A DNA stretch of 39,065 nt from Gardnerella vaginalis (GTDB lineage Bacteria; Actinomycetota; Actinomycetes; Actinomycetales; Bifidobacteriaceae), in contig NZ_KQ961853.1 in NCBI RefSeq assembly GCF_001563665.1, positions 21,647-60,711 of the forward strand. The letters run 5' to 3'. The notes under the pieces were generated by a model. The model was given only the letters and a program-made list of their open reading frames with translations, made no database searches and was not told where the DNA came from. Positions 24,279-33,151 of this stretch are shown piece by piece (the first letter of the stretch is position 1; each line of letters opens with the position of its first letter). The translations under genes were made by a program, and so were the position numbers.

Positions 24279-25706
24279 TTACACCCACGAATCCGGCTCA
24301 ATCCCTTGAGGTCCAACAAAACTACCATTAGGAACATAATTAGGCTCACCTGAATCTTGTAAAACAGCATCCGCAAACATAGATACTTGATTACCAAAAG
24401 TCCAATCTCCTTTAATAGTAACAGACTTCGCAGCAGCTAAAGCAGGAACAGAATACGGGAATCTTTCATTAAAATCATCTATATTTCTGTAATAACGCGG
24501 ATCTAAATCTATATCTGGAAATATGTAATTTCCATCCTCCATTTCATATGAATCAGTCAAATGGAATCTATCAGATCGCATAATAAACAAATCATTCGTG
24601 GTCTTTACAGGCAGAAAACGCATTCGATCAACTTCAACACAAATTGCATCGTCAAAAAGCGACACAGCAGCACCCATAGCTGTTTCTAATTGAACAACTT
24701 TAGCGCTTTCAGGATTAGTTGGATCTACTGTTTTATTATTGCAAATAACAGGTAGAGGCAATACGCCGTTATACTTTTTTAACATTTTCTTCAACGCATC
24801 AATGCGAATCCAAATATTATTTGTATTAAAATACGGATGCTTATTTATACTTTGAGCAGATCGTTTATCTTCAGGATTAACTTGACTCATTTCGCGTAAT
24901 AACATACGTCCAGTTTCAATATCTCGAACAATATGTCCGCCTTTTCTATCTGCTTGAGTGCGTTTAGCAACTTCAATCATAAAAGGAGCGTGAGTATTTT
25001 CGAAATATTGCGCAAGAGTTCTAGACGGACGAGCACCCAAATTGTCTGAATTTGAAATGAATAAATAAGAAAAGCCGTACTCTGACAATTTGTCTAATAT
25101 GCCTGATTCCCAAATAGTTGAATACAAATCACCATGCCCAGGAGGACACCATTCTAAAGTCAGATCTTCTGGATAAGAAACTGGCTCACCAGTTTGTGCT
25201 AAAATTTTTGGTTCTTGATGTTGAATAATCTCAACAGGAATATCGTTTTGAACAAATTTACGATTTCTTTTCAATACTTGCAAAGTGTCTTTAGAAGTAC
25301 GGAAAGAATTCATAAGAATCAAAGGCAAATCCACGCCTAAACGTTGACGAGCTGTAAGAACTTGACCAATTATAATATCTATGAAACGCATTTGACGCGC
25401 TTTGTGCCGCCGCACAGGAAGCAAGGATTTCGCACAAGAAAGCCCCATTGAAGTTCCTAAACCACCGTTCAGCTTTATAAAAGCTGTTTTTGCAAACGCC
25501 TTAACTGCTTTATCGTGATCGATAGTTTCATAAATCTCGTGAAAACTAGGAACTGTTTTAATCGGCTCAACATCATGTTCGCGAATAAAAGATCCTTTTT
25601 CGTTATTACGCCATACTTCATATAAATGTGAAAACTGTGCTATTGCAGTATCGCTCATTCCAGCATCGCGCATCTTTGAAGCAGACAACTCAAATGTTTC
25701 ATCCAT
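24279..25706 (-). CDS. UTP-glucose-1-phosphate uridylyltransferase, eukaryotic (UDPGP) type
   Basis: A 475-residue enzyme making UDP-glucose from UTP and glucose 1-phosphate. It belongs to the UDPGP family found in eukaryotes and bifidobacteria rather than the usual GalU family. The nucleotide-binding motif KLNGGLGTSMG lies near 85-95, EIIQHQEPKI near 178, and FISNSDNLGARP (metal and sugar site) near 227-238. KTTNDLFIMRSD and the C-terminal left-handed beta-helix part (KGDWTFGNQ, then VPNGSFVG) follow. In bifidobacteria this enzyme serves the Leloir and galacto-N-biose routes. GGGGAGG 8 nt before 25706 selects that ATG. The upstream in-frame ATG at 25724 would put the ribosome site inside the gene. 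Single gene. Confidence 0.93.
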   Translation of the reverse strand: MDETFELSASKMRDAGMSDTAIAQFSHLYEVWRNNEKGSFIREHDVEPIKTVPSFHEIYETIDHDKAVKAFAKTAFIKLNGGLGTSMGLSCAKSLLPVRRHKARQMRFIDIIIGQVLTARQRLGVDLPLILMNSFRTSKDTLQVLKRNRKFVQNDIPVEIIQHQEPKILAQTGEPVSYPEDLTLEWCPPGHGDLYSTIWESGILDKLSEYGFSYLFISNSDNLGARPSRTLAQYFENTHAPFMIEVAKRTQADRKGGHIVRDIETGRMLLREMSQVNPEDKRSAQSINKHPYFNTNNIWIRIDALKKMLKKYNGVLPLPVICNNKTVDPTNPESAKVVQLETAMGAAVSLFDDAICVEVDRMRFLPVKTTNDLFIMRSDRFHLTDSYEMEDGNYIFPDIDLDPRYYRNIDDFNERFPYSVPALAAAKSVTIKGDWTFGNQVSMFADAVLQDSGEPNYVPNGSFVGPQGIEPDSWV

Positions 25707-25879
25707 AGCAACTAGCCTCCCCATTTACAAATATGACTTTTAATAGTTTATCTTTTTATATAAACTCACGCAAACATAAAACATAACACACAATAAATAA
25801 CAACTAAAACTGCAACTAAAAAGCATAAAACAACAAAAAACTTTTTGGGAAATAACACGACATTTTGTATTAAAACAAA

Positions 25880-25930
25880 AATAAAACGATTGCAGAATTT
25901 TTACAAGCTAACATCCACAATCGTTTTATT
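25880..25930 (-). terminator. Terminator of the gluABCD operon
   Basis: On the minus strand AATAAAACGATTG pairs with CAATCGTTTTATT (13 bp) around a loop of about 25 nt and runs into TTTTGTTTTAA. It lies about 150 nt past the gluD stop. The 373-bp spacer 25707-26079 holds this terminator, a tandem repeat and the promoter region of the pyrophosphorylase gene, but no further gene. Confidence 0.8.
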
Positions 25931-26019
25931 CTATAACTAATCTAGTTAAATTCGTAATGCATATTGCATTAAATACTATCTATCTTTATCACTATCTTAT
26001 ACCTATATTTAGTAACCTT

Positions 26020-26055
26020 TTTCTTATATCTCTCTAGTTTCTTATATCTCTCTAG
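26020..26055. repeat. Two exact tandem copies of an 18-bp unit
   Basis: TTTCTTATATCTCTCTAG stands twice head to tail at 26020-26037 and 26038-26055, between the gluD stop and its terminator. The same pyrimidine-rich bias continues into the gluD 3' end. Confidence 0.9.
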
Positions 26056-26079
26056 CACCCAATCTATCTGTGCTTACTA

Positions 26080-27183
26080 CTACATATCTTTATCAACCTC
26101 TTTATTAGTATCTCTAGCACTATCTTTATCAACCTCTTTATCATCATTCATGCCATAATGATGCTCGTCATATCCTTGCAAATAACGAGTTTGACGCCAA
26201 TGATGAATAGAAGCATTAGTTCCGCGATGATGCACGTGATACTTTCTAGGAGTTCCACCATGAGGCAATTCCTCAACTTCTTCAGCTACAGCAATCTGAT
26301 TAACGTTAGAAGGATCCATAATTGCAATAGGAGCAACAGGCTCTGCTTCAGTTGGAGCTGCAGTTCTATTCTTAATATGAGATGGTAACCATTGTGCAAA
26401 CCATGAAAGAGCCCAACAAATCAAGAAGTAGATTATTGCAGCAATACTAAGAGTTTGCAAAATATTGAAATACATAGATCCTAATCGTCTAGATTCTTGT
26501 AACAAATCTGTATACATAATGATTGAACCTAAAGCTGTATCTTTTAGAACAACTACAATTTGAGTTACAGCAGCAGGCATCATAGCAATAACAGCCTGCG
26601 GCATCTCAATTTGAGTTAAAGATTGATAATGGCTTAATCCAAGAGCCAGAGATGCTTCACGCTGACCATTAGGCAAATTACCTACGCCTGAACGCACTAA
26701 TTCCGCAACAACAGAACCATTATATAAGATTAAAGCAAGCACTACAGCCCAATATGATGCGCTTTTTATTCCAGAAAAAGCAAATCCTCTCCACAAGAAA
26801 ATCATAAGCAATAAAACTGGAACAGCTCGGCAAAATTCTACAATAATTGCAGAAACACTTCTAATAAGAAAATTAGGAAGAAGACGACATAATCCAAAGA
26901 ATAATCCAAAAACTATAGACCCTACTATTGCAAGCAATGAAGCTTTTAAAGTCATCCATAATCCTGGAAGATAAAAATCAATCCAAGCTTCAGACTCAAC
27001 AGCAGGTTTGATAAGTTCTAAAGATAATTGATTTTCACCATGAGGAGGATTAGTTAAACGCGCAATAATAGCAATAACAATTAAAACAAACACGAAACCC
27101 GCAATAATATTAGCGATACGTATTTTTTTAGATGCATTAGGACCAGGAGCGTCAAATAAAAGCGATTGTTCTTTATTAGACAT
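26080..27183 (-). CDS. gluD: Amino-acid ABC transporter permease, GluD-type, with His-rich tail
   Basis: A 367-residue permease of the polar-amino-acid family. Hydrophobic segments run from about 20 to 265, and the EAA loop that docks the ATPase is NGQREASLALGLSHYQSL (near 175-192). The last 80-odd residues are an extra cytosolic tail. It is rich in His (HVHHRG, IHHWRQ, DEHHYG) and ends in two copies of KEVDKD encoded by an exact 21-bp direct repeat (26085-26105, 26121-26141; 36-bp period, in frame). AGAAGGTG 8 nt before the ATG at 27183 favours that start over the GTG at 27192. It is the last gene of gluABCD. The tail is the odd feature. Confidence 0.9.
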   Translation of the reverse strand: MSNKEQSLLFDAPGPNASKKIRIANIIAGFVFVLIVIAIIARLTNPPHGENQLSLELIKPAVESEAWIDFYLPGLWMTLKASLLAIVGSIVFGLFFGLCRLLPNFLIRSVSAIIVEFCRAVPVLLLMIFLWRGFAFSGIKSASYWAVVLALILYNGSVVAELVRSGVGNLPNGQREASLALGLSHYQSLTQIEMPQAVIAMMPAAVTQIVVVLKDTALGSIIMYTDLLQESRRLGSMYFNILQTLSIAAIIYFLICWALSWFAQWLPSHIKNRTAAPTEAEPVAPIAIMDPSNVNQIAVAEEVEELPHGGTPRKYHVHHRGTNASIHHWRQTRYLQGYDEHHYGMNDDKEVDKDSARDTNKEVDKDM

Positions 27184-27198
27184 AATATTCACCTTCTG

Positions 27199-27876
27199 TC
27201 ATCTTCTCACAGCAAGTTTATTAGAAAGATACGTTGTAAGAATACCTATTGGAATAATCAAAATAATGTAGCCAAAAGCAAAAATAAGGAAGATTGGAAT
27301 AATCAAATCTGCATGTCTTTCAATCATCTCACTCATCATTGTTGAAGTTTCTGTTGCAACAGAAGCAGCAGCTGCAACAGTTGAATTTTTCAATAATGCT
27401 ATAAACGTATTTCCTAAAGGAGCAACAGATCCGCAAAAAGTTTGTGGAAGTATTACATTAAAAGCAGATTGGAAGAAATTTAATCCTAAAGCTCTGCACG
27501 CTTCAGCTTGACCAATAGGAACAGTATTCAATCCAGATCTCAAAGATTCACATACGAATGCTGCTGTATAAAGCGATAATCCTGTAATAGCAAGCCAGAA
27601 GAAATTAACATCAAAGATTTTAGAAAAACCAAGTTTTAATTGTGCATAAACTCCAAGAACCATAAAAACCATGATTATTGTAAGCGGCATATTTTTGAAA
27701 AACTCAACATAAACACTTGCAACAATACGAAGTGATGCAATAGGGCTTATTCTCATAATTACCAAAATAATGCCAATAATCACAGAAAATAATATGCTCC
27801 ACAATGTTATTTCGATATTAACAAGGAAAGCAGAAAGAATATTATATGACGAAAAAAGTTGAATAAAATCTTGCAT
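27199..27876 (-). CDS. gluC: Amino-acid ABC transporter permease, GluC-type
   Basis: A 225-residue inner-membrane permease with about five helices. It carries the polar-amino-acid EAA loop GQAEACRALGLNFFQSAF (near 140-157) and the downstream GSVAPLGNTFIALLKNSTVA segment. It pairs with GluD to form the channel for glutamate or a related amino acid. The start is taken at the ATG 27876, 9 nt after AGGAAGG. The alternative GTG at 27882, which overlaps the gluB stop, is only 3 nt from that site. Tight overlap with gluB indicates coupled translation. Confidence 0.93.
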   Translation of the reverse strand: MQDFIQLFSSYNILSAFLVNIEITLWSILFSVIIGIILVIMRISPIASLRIVASVYVEFFKNMPLTIIMVFMVLGVYAQLKLGFSKIFDVNFFWLAITGLSLYTAAFVCESLRSGLNTVPIGQAEACRALGLNFFQSAFNVILPQTFCGSVAPLGNTFIALLKNSTVAAAASVATETSTMMSEMIERHADLIIPIFLIFAFGYIILIIPIGILTTYLSNKLAVRR

Positions 27877-27878
27877 TA

Positions 27879-28709
27879 TCACTCACCTTCCTTAGGAGTT
27901 GGCGGATTATAAGTAGAATTTGGTTTGAAATTAGTTCCACGTAAATTATCATCTAAAGCTCGTTTCCATGATCCATTTTTAATCATGCCTTTTAACGCTT
28001 CGTTAATGCGTTTAGCTAGTTTCTTATTCCCTTTTTTAATTCCAATGCCATAATATTCAGCCGTAAAAGGTTTTCCGACTAACCTAAGTCGTCCTCTTGA
28101 TGCAGTAGCTAAACCTGCCAAAATAATATCGTCTGTTGTTACTGCGTCTACTATTCCGGAGAATAATGCAGTAGCGCATTCAGCATAACCAGGCTGTTGC
28201 ATAAGTTGTACTTTTGAAGAGAATTTCTCTTTAATAACTATCGCAGACGTTGAGCCAGTTACAGAGCATAAACGTTTCCCGTTTAAATCTTCAGGTCCAT
28301 TGATATTTGTTTCATCTTTTCGTACTAATAAATCTTGTCCTGCAACAAAATAAGGCCCTGCAAAAGATACTGTATTCTTACGAGCATCCGTAATGGAATA
28401 TGAAGCAACAATAATATCTACATCGCCATTCTGTAACATTGCTTCACGCTGTTTAGATGGAGATTCTTTCCAAACAATTTGATCTTCAGAATAACCCAAT
28501 TCCCTAGCGATATATTTTGCAACATCTACATCAAATCCAACATAAGTTCCAGATTTTTTAAAACCGATACCAGGCTGATCAAATTTAATTCCAATGCGTA
28601 TTACTTTCTTACCATCACTACGATCGCAAGCAGTAAGCGGCATAACACAACATAGAGCACAAAGCATTGCTAATATCGCACGAAAAATACGATTATGTAA
28701 TAATTTCAT
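27879..28709 (-). CDS. gluB: Glutamate-type solute-binding lipoprotein
   Basis: A 276-residue extracellular binding protein of family 3. The signal peptide ends in the lipobox LTAC with Cys28, to be lipidated by Lgt (encoded at 11081). The mature part begins with the family's KKVIRIGIKFDQPGIG and GFDVDVAKYIARELGY, and has DIIVASYSITDARKNTVSFAGPY near 95-117. The second lobe follows with GSTSAIVIKEKF. The gene order ATPase, binding protein, two permeases matches corynebacterial gluABCD, so glutamate is the best guess for the ligand; glutamine or aspartate remain possible. AAGGGGAA before the ATG gives the start. 69 nt separate it from gluA, with only a weak hairpin. Confidence 0.93.
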   Translation of the reverse strand: MKLLHNRIFRAILAMLCALCCVMPLTACDRSDGKKVIRIGIKFDQPGIGFKKSGTYVGFDVDVAKYIARELGYSEDQIVWKESPSKQREAMLQNGDVDIIVASYSITDARKNTVSFAGPYFVAGQDLLVRKDETNINGPEDLNGKRLCSVTGSTSAIVIKEKFSSKVQLMQQPGYAECATALFSGIVDAVTTDDIILAGLATASRGRLRLVGKPFTAEYYGIGIKKGNKKLAKRINEALKGMIKNGSWKRALDDNLRGTNFKPNSTYNPPTPKEGE

Positions 28710-28778
28710 ATATTCCCCTTCAGAAGAACTGTTTTTATAAGTTTTAGTATTTAAGCTAAAAGGAAAATGAAAGCGCTA

Positions 28779-29591
28779 TTAGTGAGTGAGAATCTTCGAA
28801 AGAAAATCTTTTGCTCTATCGGTTTTAGGATGCTCGAAGAATTCTTCTGGAGTACCTTGCTCTAAAATTTGACCATCTGCCATAAACACAATACGATCTG
28901 CAGCGATACGCGCGAATCCCATTTCGTGAGTAACGCAAATCATAGTCATACCTTCTTTTGCAAGTTCAACCATAACGTCTAATACTTCATTGACCATTTC
29001 TGGATCAAGAGCTGAAGTTGGCTCATCAAAAAGCATAACCTTAGGTTGCATAGCAAGAGCTCTAGCAATAGCAACACGTTGTTGTTGACCGCCTGAAAGC
29101 TGAGAAGGCATTTTATTCGCTTGACTATCTACACCAACTCGCTTAAGCAAATCCATTGCTAGACTCTGCGCACTTTGTTGATCCATGTGTCGAACTTTAA
29201 TAGGAGCTAAAGTTACGTTTTCTAGAATTGTTTTATTAGCAAATAAATTAAAGGATTGAAATACCATACCAACTTCTGCACGTAATGCTGTAAGTTCTTT
29301 ACCTTCTTGAGGAAGAGGCTTACTATCTATACGTATATCACCTGAATCGATTGGTTCTAGACGATTTATAGTTCTGCACATAGTGGATTTTCCAGATCCT
29401 GAAGGACCTACTATAACTAAAACTTCACCTTTATTAACTGTAAGATTTATATCTTTAAGAACATGAAGCTTACCAAAATATTTTTCAACATGACTTAATT
29501 CCACTAAAGGCATAGAATTTTCACGCGTTTGATTGTCGCTTTGAATTGTATCTTTTTCAATATGATTTGTAGTTAATTCTTCTTTACTCAT
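28779..29591 (-). CDS. gluA: Amino-acid ABC transporter ATP-binding protein, GluA-type
   Basis: A 270-residue ATPase energising the importer. Walker A is GPSGSGKST (62-70), the Q loop is VFQSFNLF, the signature LSGGQQQR lies near 164-171, Walker B is [14 protein letters not shown] (near 184-197), and the switch His lies in CVTHEMGFA. Residues 1-26 are a hydrophilic extension beyond the usual start, so M27 ([14 protein letters not shown]) is an alternative, though nothing upstream of it resembles a ribosome site. The ATG at 29591 lies 12 nt after a near-perfect promoter, so the message would have a very short leader. First gene of the operon. Confidence 0.93.
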   Translation of the reverse strand: MSKEELTTNHIEKDTIQSDNQTRENSMPLVELSHVEKYFGKLHVLKDINLTVNKGEVLVIVGPSGSGKSTMCRTINRLEPIDSGDIRIDSKPLPQEGKELTALRAEVGMVFQSFNLFANKTILENVTLAPIKVRHMDQQSAQSLAMDLLKRVGVDSQANKMPSQLSGGQQQRVAIARALAMQPKVMLFDEPTSALDPEMVNEVLDVMVELAKEGMTMICVTHEMGFARIAADRIVFMADGQILEQGTPEEFFEHPKTDRAKDFLSKILTH

Positions 29592-29603
29592 ATGAAAGAG
29601 CTT

Positions 29604-29632
29604 AATATATTTGTGTTACACACAGTTATCAA
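29604..29632 (-). promoter_or_regulatory. gluABCD promoter
   Basis: On the minus strand TTGATA (29632-29627), a 17-bp spacer and TATATT (29609-29604). It ends 12 nt before the gluA ATG and predicts a leader of only a few nucleotides. Confidence 0.75.
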
Positions 29633-29643
29633 CGCAGTTACTT

Positions 29644-29665
29644 TTTGTAACTCTTAAGTTACAAA
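29644..29665. promoter_or_regulatory. 9-bp inverted repeat upstream of the gluA promoter
   Basis: TTTGTAACT and AGTTACAAA around CTTA, perfect over 9 bp, 12 bp upstream of the gluA -35. Related GTAAC words occur in the promoter spacer. It could be an operator for nitrogen or amino-acid control, or part of the transcript end of aspS. Confidence 0.5.
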
Positions 29666-29713
29666 TATGCCGCTGATATAGAAGAATCAATACTTCTTGT
29701 TATCAACGGCATA
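29666..29713 (-). terminator. Long imperfect hairpin between aspS and gluA
   Basis: TATGCCG/CGGCATA (29666-29672, 29707-29713), then TGATA/TATCA and GAAG/CTTC, make a long interrupted stem. It lies about 60 nt past the aspS stop, so it is the best candidate for its terminator. The T-richness behind it on the minus strand is modest. Another small stem GCAGATT/AATCTGC (29730-29754) lies between. Confidence 0.5.
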
Positions 29714-29770
29714 CTTTTTCGTAACATATGCAGATTATTTAATGAAAAATCTGCTAAATACTAAATATTT

Positions 29771-31564
29771 TTATTCTTCATCAGGATCGTAATCAACGCC
29801 AGTTTCTGCACGTTGTTCGTCTGAAATTGGGGCTGGAGCACCAGTTAGAGGATCACGACCGCCACCAGCCTTAGGGAATGCAATAACATCGCGGATAGAG
29901 CTAGCTCCTGCCAAAATAGCAGCAGTTCGATCCCATCCTAAAGCAATACCAGCGTGAGGTGGAGCACCATACTTAAAAGCTTCAAGCAAGAATCCAAACT
30001 TTTCATCTGCTTCTTCTTTATCAATTCCAAGAACATTAAGCACGCGATCTTGAATGTCATCTCTGTGAATACGCACAGAACCGCCACCCATTTCATTACC
30101 ATTGCACACAATATCGTAAGAATCACTCATTGCATGCTCAGGATCTTTATCGAATTTATCAATCCAATCAGCAGATGGCATTGTAAACGGATGATGCATA
30201 GAAGTCCACTTTGAGTGACCGACAGCAACATCATCATCATCTGGATCATCAGTACGCTTAAACAGTGGGAAGTCAACAACCCAAGTAAAAGCAAATTCAT
30301 CTGGATGTAGCAATCCTGCACGGCTTGCAAGCTCAACACGAACTGCACCAAGCAAAAGCTGTGAAGATTCGCGGCTTCCTGCTGCGAAGAACACTGCATC
30401 GCCATCCTCTGCTCCAACAGCTTGCTTAAGACCTGCGCGCTCTTCTTCAGAAAGATTCTTAGCAACAGGACCTTTCAGCTCGCCATCTTCACCAAACACA
30501 ACGTAAGCCAATCCCTTAGCTCCGCGCTGCTTAGCCCAATCTTGCCAAGCGTCAAACTGACGGCGAGGAGTTGCAGCACCACCCTTAAAGAGTACAGCAC
30601 CAACATATGTCGCTTGGAATACTCTAAATGGAGTATCCTTAAAGAAGTCAGTCAACTCAATAAGTGGGTTTCCAAAACGCAAATCTGGCTTATCAGAACC
30701 ATACTTATCCATTGCTTCTTGCCAAGTAATGCGAGGCAAAGGAAGAGTAATTTCATGTCCTGCTTCCTTCCAAATTGCAGCAATAACGCGCTCAGCCATA
30801 GCCATAACATCTTCTTGGCTTACAAAGCTCATTTCCATATCGAGCTGAGTAAATTCAGGCTGACGATCTGCACGGAAGTCTTCATCGCGATAGCAGCGAG
30901 CAAGCTGATAGTAACGCTCAACGCCAGAAACCATAAGAAGCTGCTTTAAGAGCTGCGGAGACTGTGGAAGAGCATACCAAGAGCCTGGAACCAAGCGTGC
31001 TGGAACAACAAAGTCACGCGCTCCTTCTGGAGTGGACTTAATAAATGTTGGTGTTTCAACCTCAGTGAAGTCCATATCTTCCAAAGCGTGACGAGCAGCC
31101 TTAGCCATATCAGAGCGGAGTTTTAAATTGCGTTGCATAGACGGGCGGCGCAAATCAAGATAACGATACTTTAAACGTACATCTTCGCTAGGAAGCTTGT
31201 TTTCTGACTCGTTTTCCAAAGCTGTTGAAACTTGGAATGGTAATGCATCTGACTTTGAAAGAACAGTAACTGTTTGCGCAACAATCTCAATCTTACCTGT
31301 TGCCAAGTGATCATTTTCATTACCATCTGGACGCAGACGAACTTCGCCTGTTATTTGCACAACAAATTCGCTTCTTAATGGTCTAGCTGTTTCTTCGTCA
31401 TAGATAACAACTTGCACTAATCCTGTATTATCTCGAACATCAACAAAGGCAACGCCACCGTGATCACGGCGACGATCAACCCAACCTGCGATGGTTACTT
31501 TTTGCCCGACCAATGCTTCAGTCACTTCAACGGCATGGTGCGTACGATACGCCGTTTGGCTCAT
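29771..31564 (-). CDS. aspS: Aspartyl-tRNA synthetase
   Basis: A 597-residue class II synthetase of the bacterial type. It has the N-terminal OB-fold anticodon domain ([23 protein letters not shown], about 24-46) and a catalytic core with [17 protein letters not shown] and [18 protein letters not shown] (motif 2). A GAD insertion (about 300-400) follows, and motif 3 is [14 protein letters not shown] near the C-terminus. Length is normal. I start at the ATG 31564, which has GAGGAAG about 8 nt upstream and gives the expected [10 protein letters not shown]-terminus. The in-frame ATG at 31603 lacks support. It lies 92 nt after hisS on the same strand, as in many actinobacteria. Whether it charges only tRNA-Asp or also tRNA-Asn cannot be told here. 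Confidence 0.97.
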   Translation of the reverse strand: MSQTAYRTHHAVEVTEALVGQKVTIAGWVDRRRDHGGVAFVDVRDNTGLVQVVIYDEETARPLRSEFVVQITGEVRLRPDGNENDHLATGKIEIVAQTVTVLSKSDALPFQVSTALENESENKLPSEDVRLKYRYLDLRRPSMQRNLKLRSDMAKAARHALEDMDFTEVETPTFIKSTPEGARDFVVPARLVPGSWYALPQSPQLLKQLLMVSGVERYYQLARCYRDEDFRADRQPEFTQLDMEMSFVSQEDVMAMAERVIAAIWKEAGHEITLPLPRITWQEAMDKYGSDKPDLRFGNPLIELTDFFKDTPFRVFQATYVGAVLFKGGAATPRRQFDAWQDWAKQRGAKGLAYVVFGEDGELKGPVAKNLSEEERAGLKQAVGAEDGDAVFFAAGSRESSQLLLGAVRVELASRAGLLHPDEFAFTWVVDFPLFKRTDDPDDDDVAVGHSKWTSMHHPFTMPSADWIDKFDKDPEHAMSDSYDIVCNGNEMGGGSVRIHRDDIQDRVLNVLGIDKEEADEKFGFLLEAFKYGAPPHAGIALGWDRTAAILAGASSIRDVIAFPKAGGGRDPLTGAPAPISDEQRAETGVDYDPDEE

Positions 31565-31656
31565 AAGTCCACTTCCTCTATGTTCTAATAATGATGTAAT
31601 CATTTTTCCATTGACACAAATCTGTGCTTATTTACGCGAGTAAAAATACGCGCAAA

Positions 31657-33057
31657 CTATTTAGCACAGGAAACTGTCTGCCGGGCATACACAGTATCTG
31701 GTTGCCACGACGTGACATTTGCTGATTCTTGATCTCCTGTAATTATGTTCTTTACTTCATCTTGACAAGACTCAGATTCGGTACTATCTGCAGGGAACCA
31801 AACGTAAGGAATACCAAGCTTGTCGGCGTACTTTATTTGCTTTCCAAGTTTTGCTGCAGTAGGAGCAACATCAGTTGCAATACCACGATCACGCAAAGCT
31901 TTAGCGATAGCATTGCAATGAGGACGATCTTCCTCATTCCACACTGCAACAAGTACTGCTGCAGGAGAAACTCTAGAAACAGTTGCGTGAGCCGTGTGAA
32001 GCATATAAGAAACTAAACGAGATAATCCAATAGAAAGACCAACTCCAGGATACTTTTTCTTACCTTGAGAAACAAGATTATCGTAGCGTCCTCCAGAGCA
32101 AATAGATCCTAAAGATGACACACCATCAAGGAAAGTTTCATAAACTGAGCCAGTGTAATAATCAAGACCACGAGCAATCTTCAAATCAGCAACAACACTA
32201 CCAGGTCGAATCTTAGATGCTTCATCAACGATCATTGATAACGTTTCAACTCCTTGTAAAGATAGAGCATATGATTCGTTATCTTCATCTCGAACAATAT
32301 TATGCTTATCACATAGAGAATTAAAACGCTCTTTAAGCTCTTCACCAGTTTTAGCGCGAAGCTGCGCTAATTCTAAGCAAGCAGCAGCTTGAGAATCTGT
32401 AGCACCGCATTCTTTTACAAGAAGTTTAAATACTTCATCGTAGCCAATTTTATCTAATTTATCGATTTCTCGTAGAACTCCTTCAATATCACTTAAACCA
32501 ATCCCACGATAGAAACCTTCTGAAAGCTTACGATTATTAGCATGAACAGTGGCTTTAGGAAGTCCAAACTCACGCAAACGCTCAAGAGCTTCAACCATAA
32601 CTAACGGTAATTCAACTTCATAATGGGATGGCAAATCGCCATTAGAAACAACGTCAATATCCGCTTGTACAAATTCGCGAAAACGACCTTCTTGCGGACG
32701 CTCCCCTCTCCAAACCTTTTGCATTTGCCAACGCTTGAACGGAAACGCCAAGTCGCCTGTATGCTCAACAACATAACGACTAAGCGGAACAGTCAAATCA
32801 AAATGCAATCCTATACGTTCTTCAACAGGAGTTTTAGATTCATTACCAACTTCTTGCAAACGAGATAATAAATAAATTTCTTTACTTGTTTCACCTTTTT
32901 TTAATAAACTTGAACCTTGCTCAACAGCTCGCGTTTCAATGCCAATAAAACCGTTGAGTTCAAAGACTTCTCTAAGTGTATCAATCACGCGTTGTTCAAC
33001 AGCACGTTCACTAGGAAGCCATTCAGGGAAACCAGATATTGATGAGCCTTGTACCAT
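31657..33057 (-). CDS. hisS: Histidyl-tRNA synthetase
   Basis: A 466-residue class II synthetase. The N-terminus has SGFPEWLPSERAVEQRVIDT, and motif 2 is WRGERPQEGRFREFVQADID (near 113). The HisRS-specific RGLDYYTGSVYE lies near 300 and the SGGRYDNLV segment near 320. The C-terminal anticodon domain begins near 370 (VLVAVWNEEDRPHCNAIAKAL). I place the start at the ATG 33057. A -10 hexamer TATTAT lies exactly 7 nt upstream, and the in-frame GTG at 33063 would fall within the promoter-to-start gap, so the message is probably leaderless. Divergent from the DUF349 gene and followed by aspS. Confidence 0.95.
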   Translation of the reverse strand: MVQGSSISGFPEWLPSERAVEQRVIDTLREVFELNGFIGIETRAVEQGSSLLKKGETSKEIYLLSRLQEVGNESKTPVEERIGLHFDLTVPLSRYVVEHTGDLAFPFKRWQMQKVWRGERPQEGRFREFVQADIDVVSNGDLPSHYEVELPLVMVEALERLREFGLPKATVHANNRKLSEGFYRGIGLSDIEGVLREIDKLDKIGYDEVFKLLVKECGATDSQAAACLELAQLRAKTGEELKERFNSLCDKHNIVRDEDNESYALSLQGVETLSMIVDEASKIRPGSVVADLKIARGLDYYTGSVYETFLDGVSSLGSICSGGRYDNLVSQGKKKYPGVGLSIGLSRLVSYMLHTAHATVSRVSPAAVLVAVWNEEDRPHCNAIAKALRDRGIATDVAPTAAKLGKQIKYADKLGIPYVWFPADSTESESCQDEVKNIITGDQESANVTSWQPDTVYARQTVSCAK

Positions 33058-33070
33058 GTCCACTATAATA
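33058..33070 (-). promoter_or_regulatory. -10 element giving a leaderless hisS mRNA
   Basis: TATTAT (33070-33065 on the minus strand), 7 nt, then ATG at 33057. The -35 candidate TCACAA is weak. Same geometry as four plus-strand genes of the window. Confidence 0.5.
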
Positions 33071-33101
33071 GGTGATGTTACGGAAAATTGTGACCAAAAG
33101 T

Positions 33102-33124
33102 TATACTATTCGTAACACTGTTAC
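33102..33124 (+). promoter_or_regulatory. DUF349 gene promoter with palindrome at the start site
   Basis: TATACT (33102-33107) is a likely -10. The 13-bp palindrome GTAAC-ACT-GTTAC (33112-33124) covers the expected transcription start, and another GTTAC lies at 33077-33081. The 94-bp region is shared with the divergent hisS promoter. Confidence 0.45.
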
Positions 33125-33151
33125 CGTGCATATGCTGTAAGGAGTTGTCCC

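Noticed and set aside
30127..30949. Open frames in both directions inside aspS
   Set aside because: They are shadows of a highly conserved gene with regular codon bias; no independent start signals.
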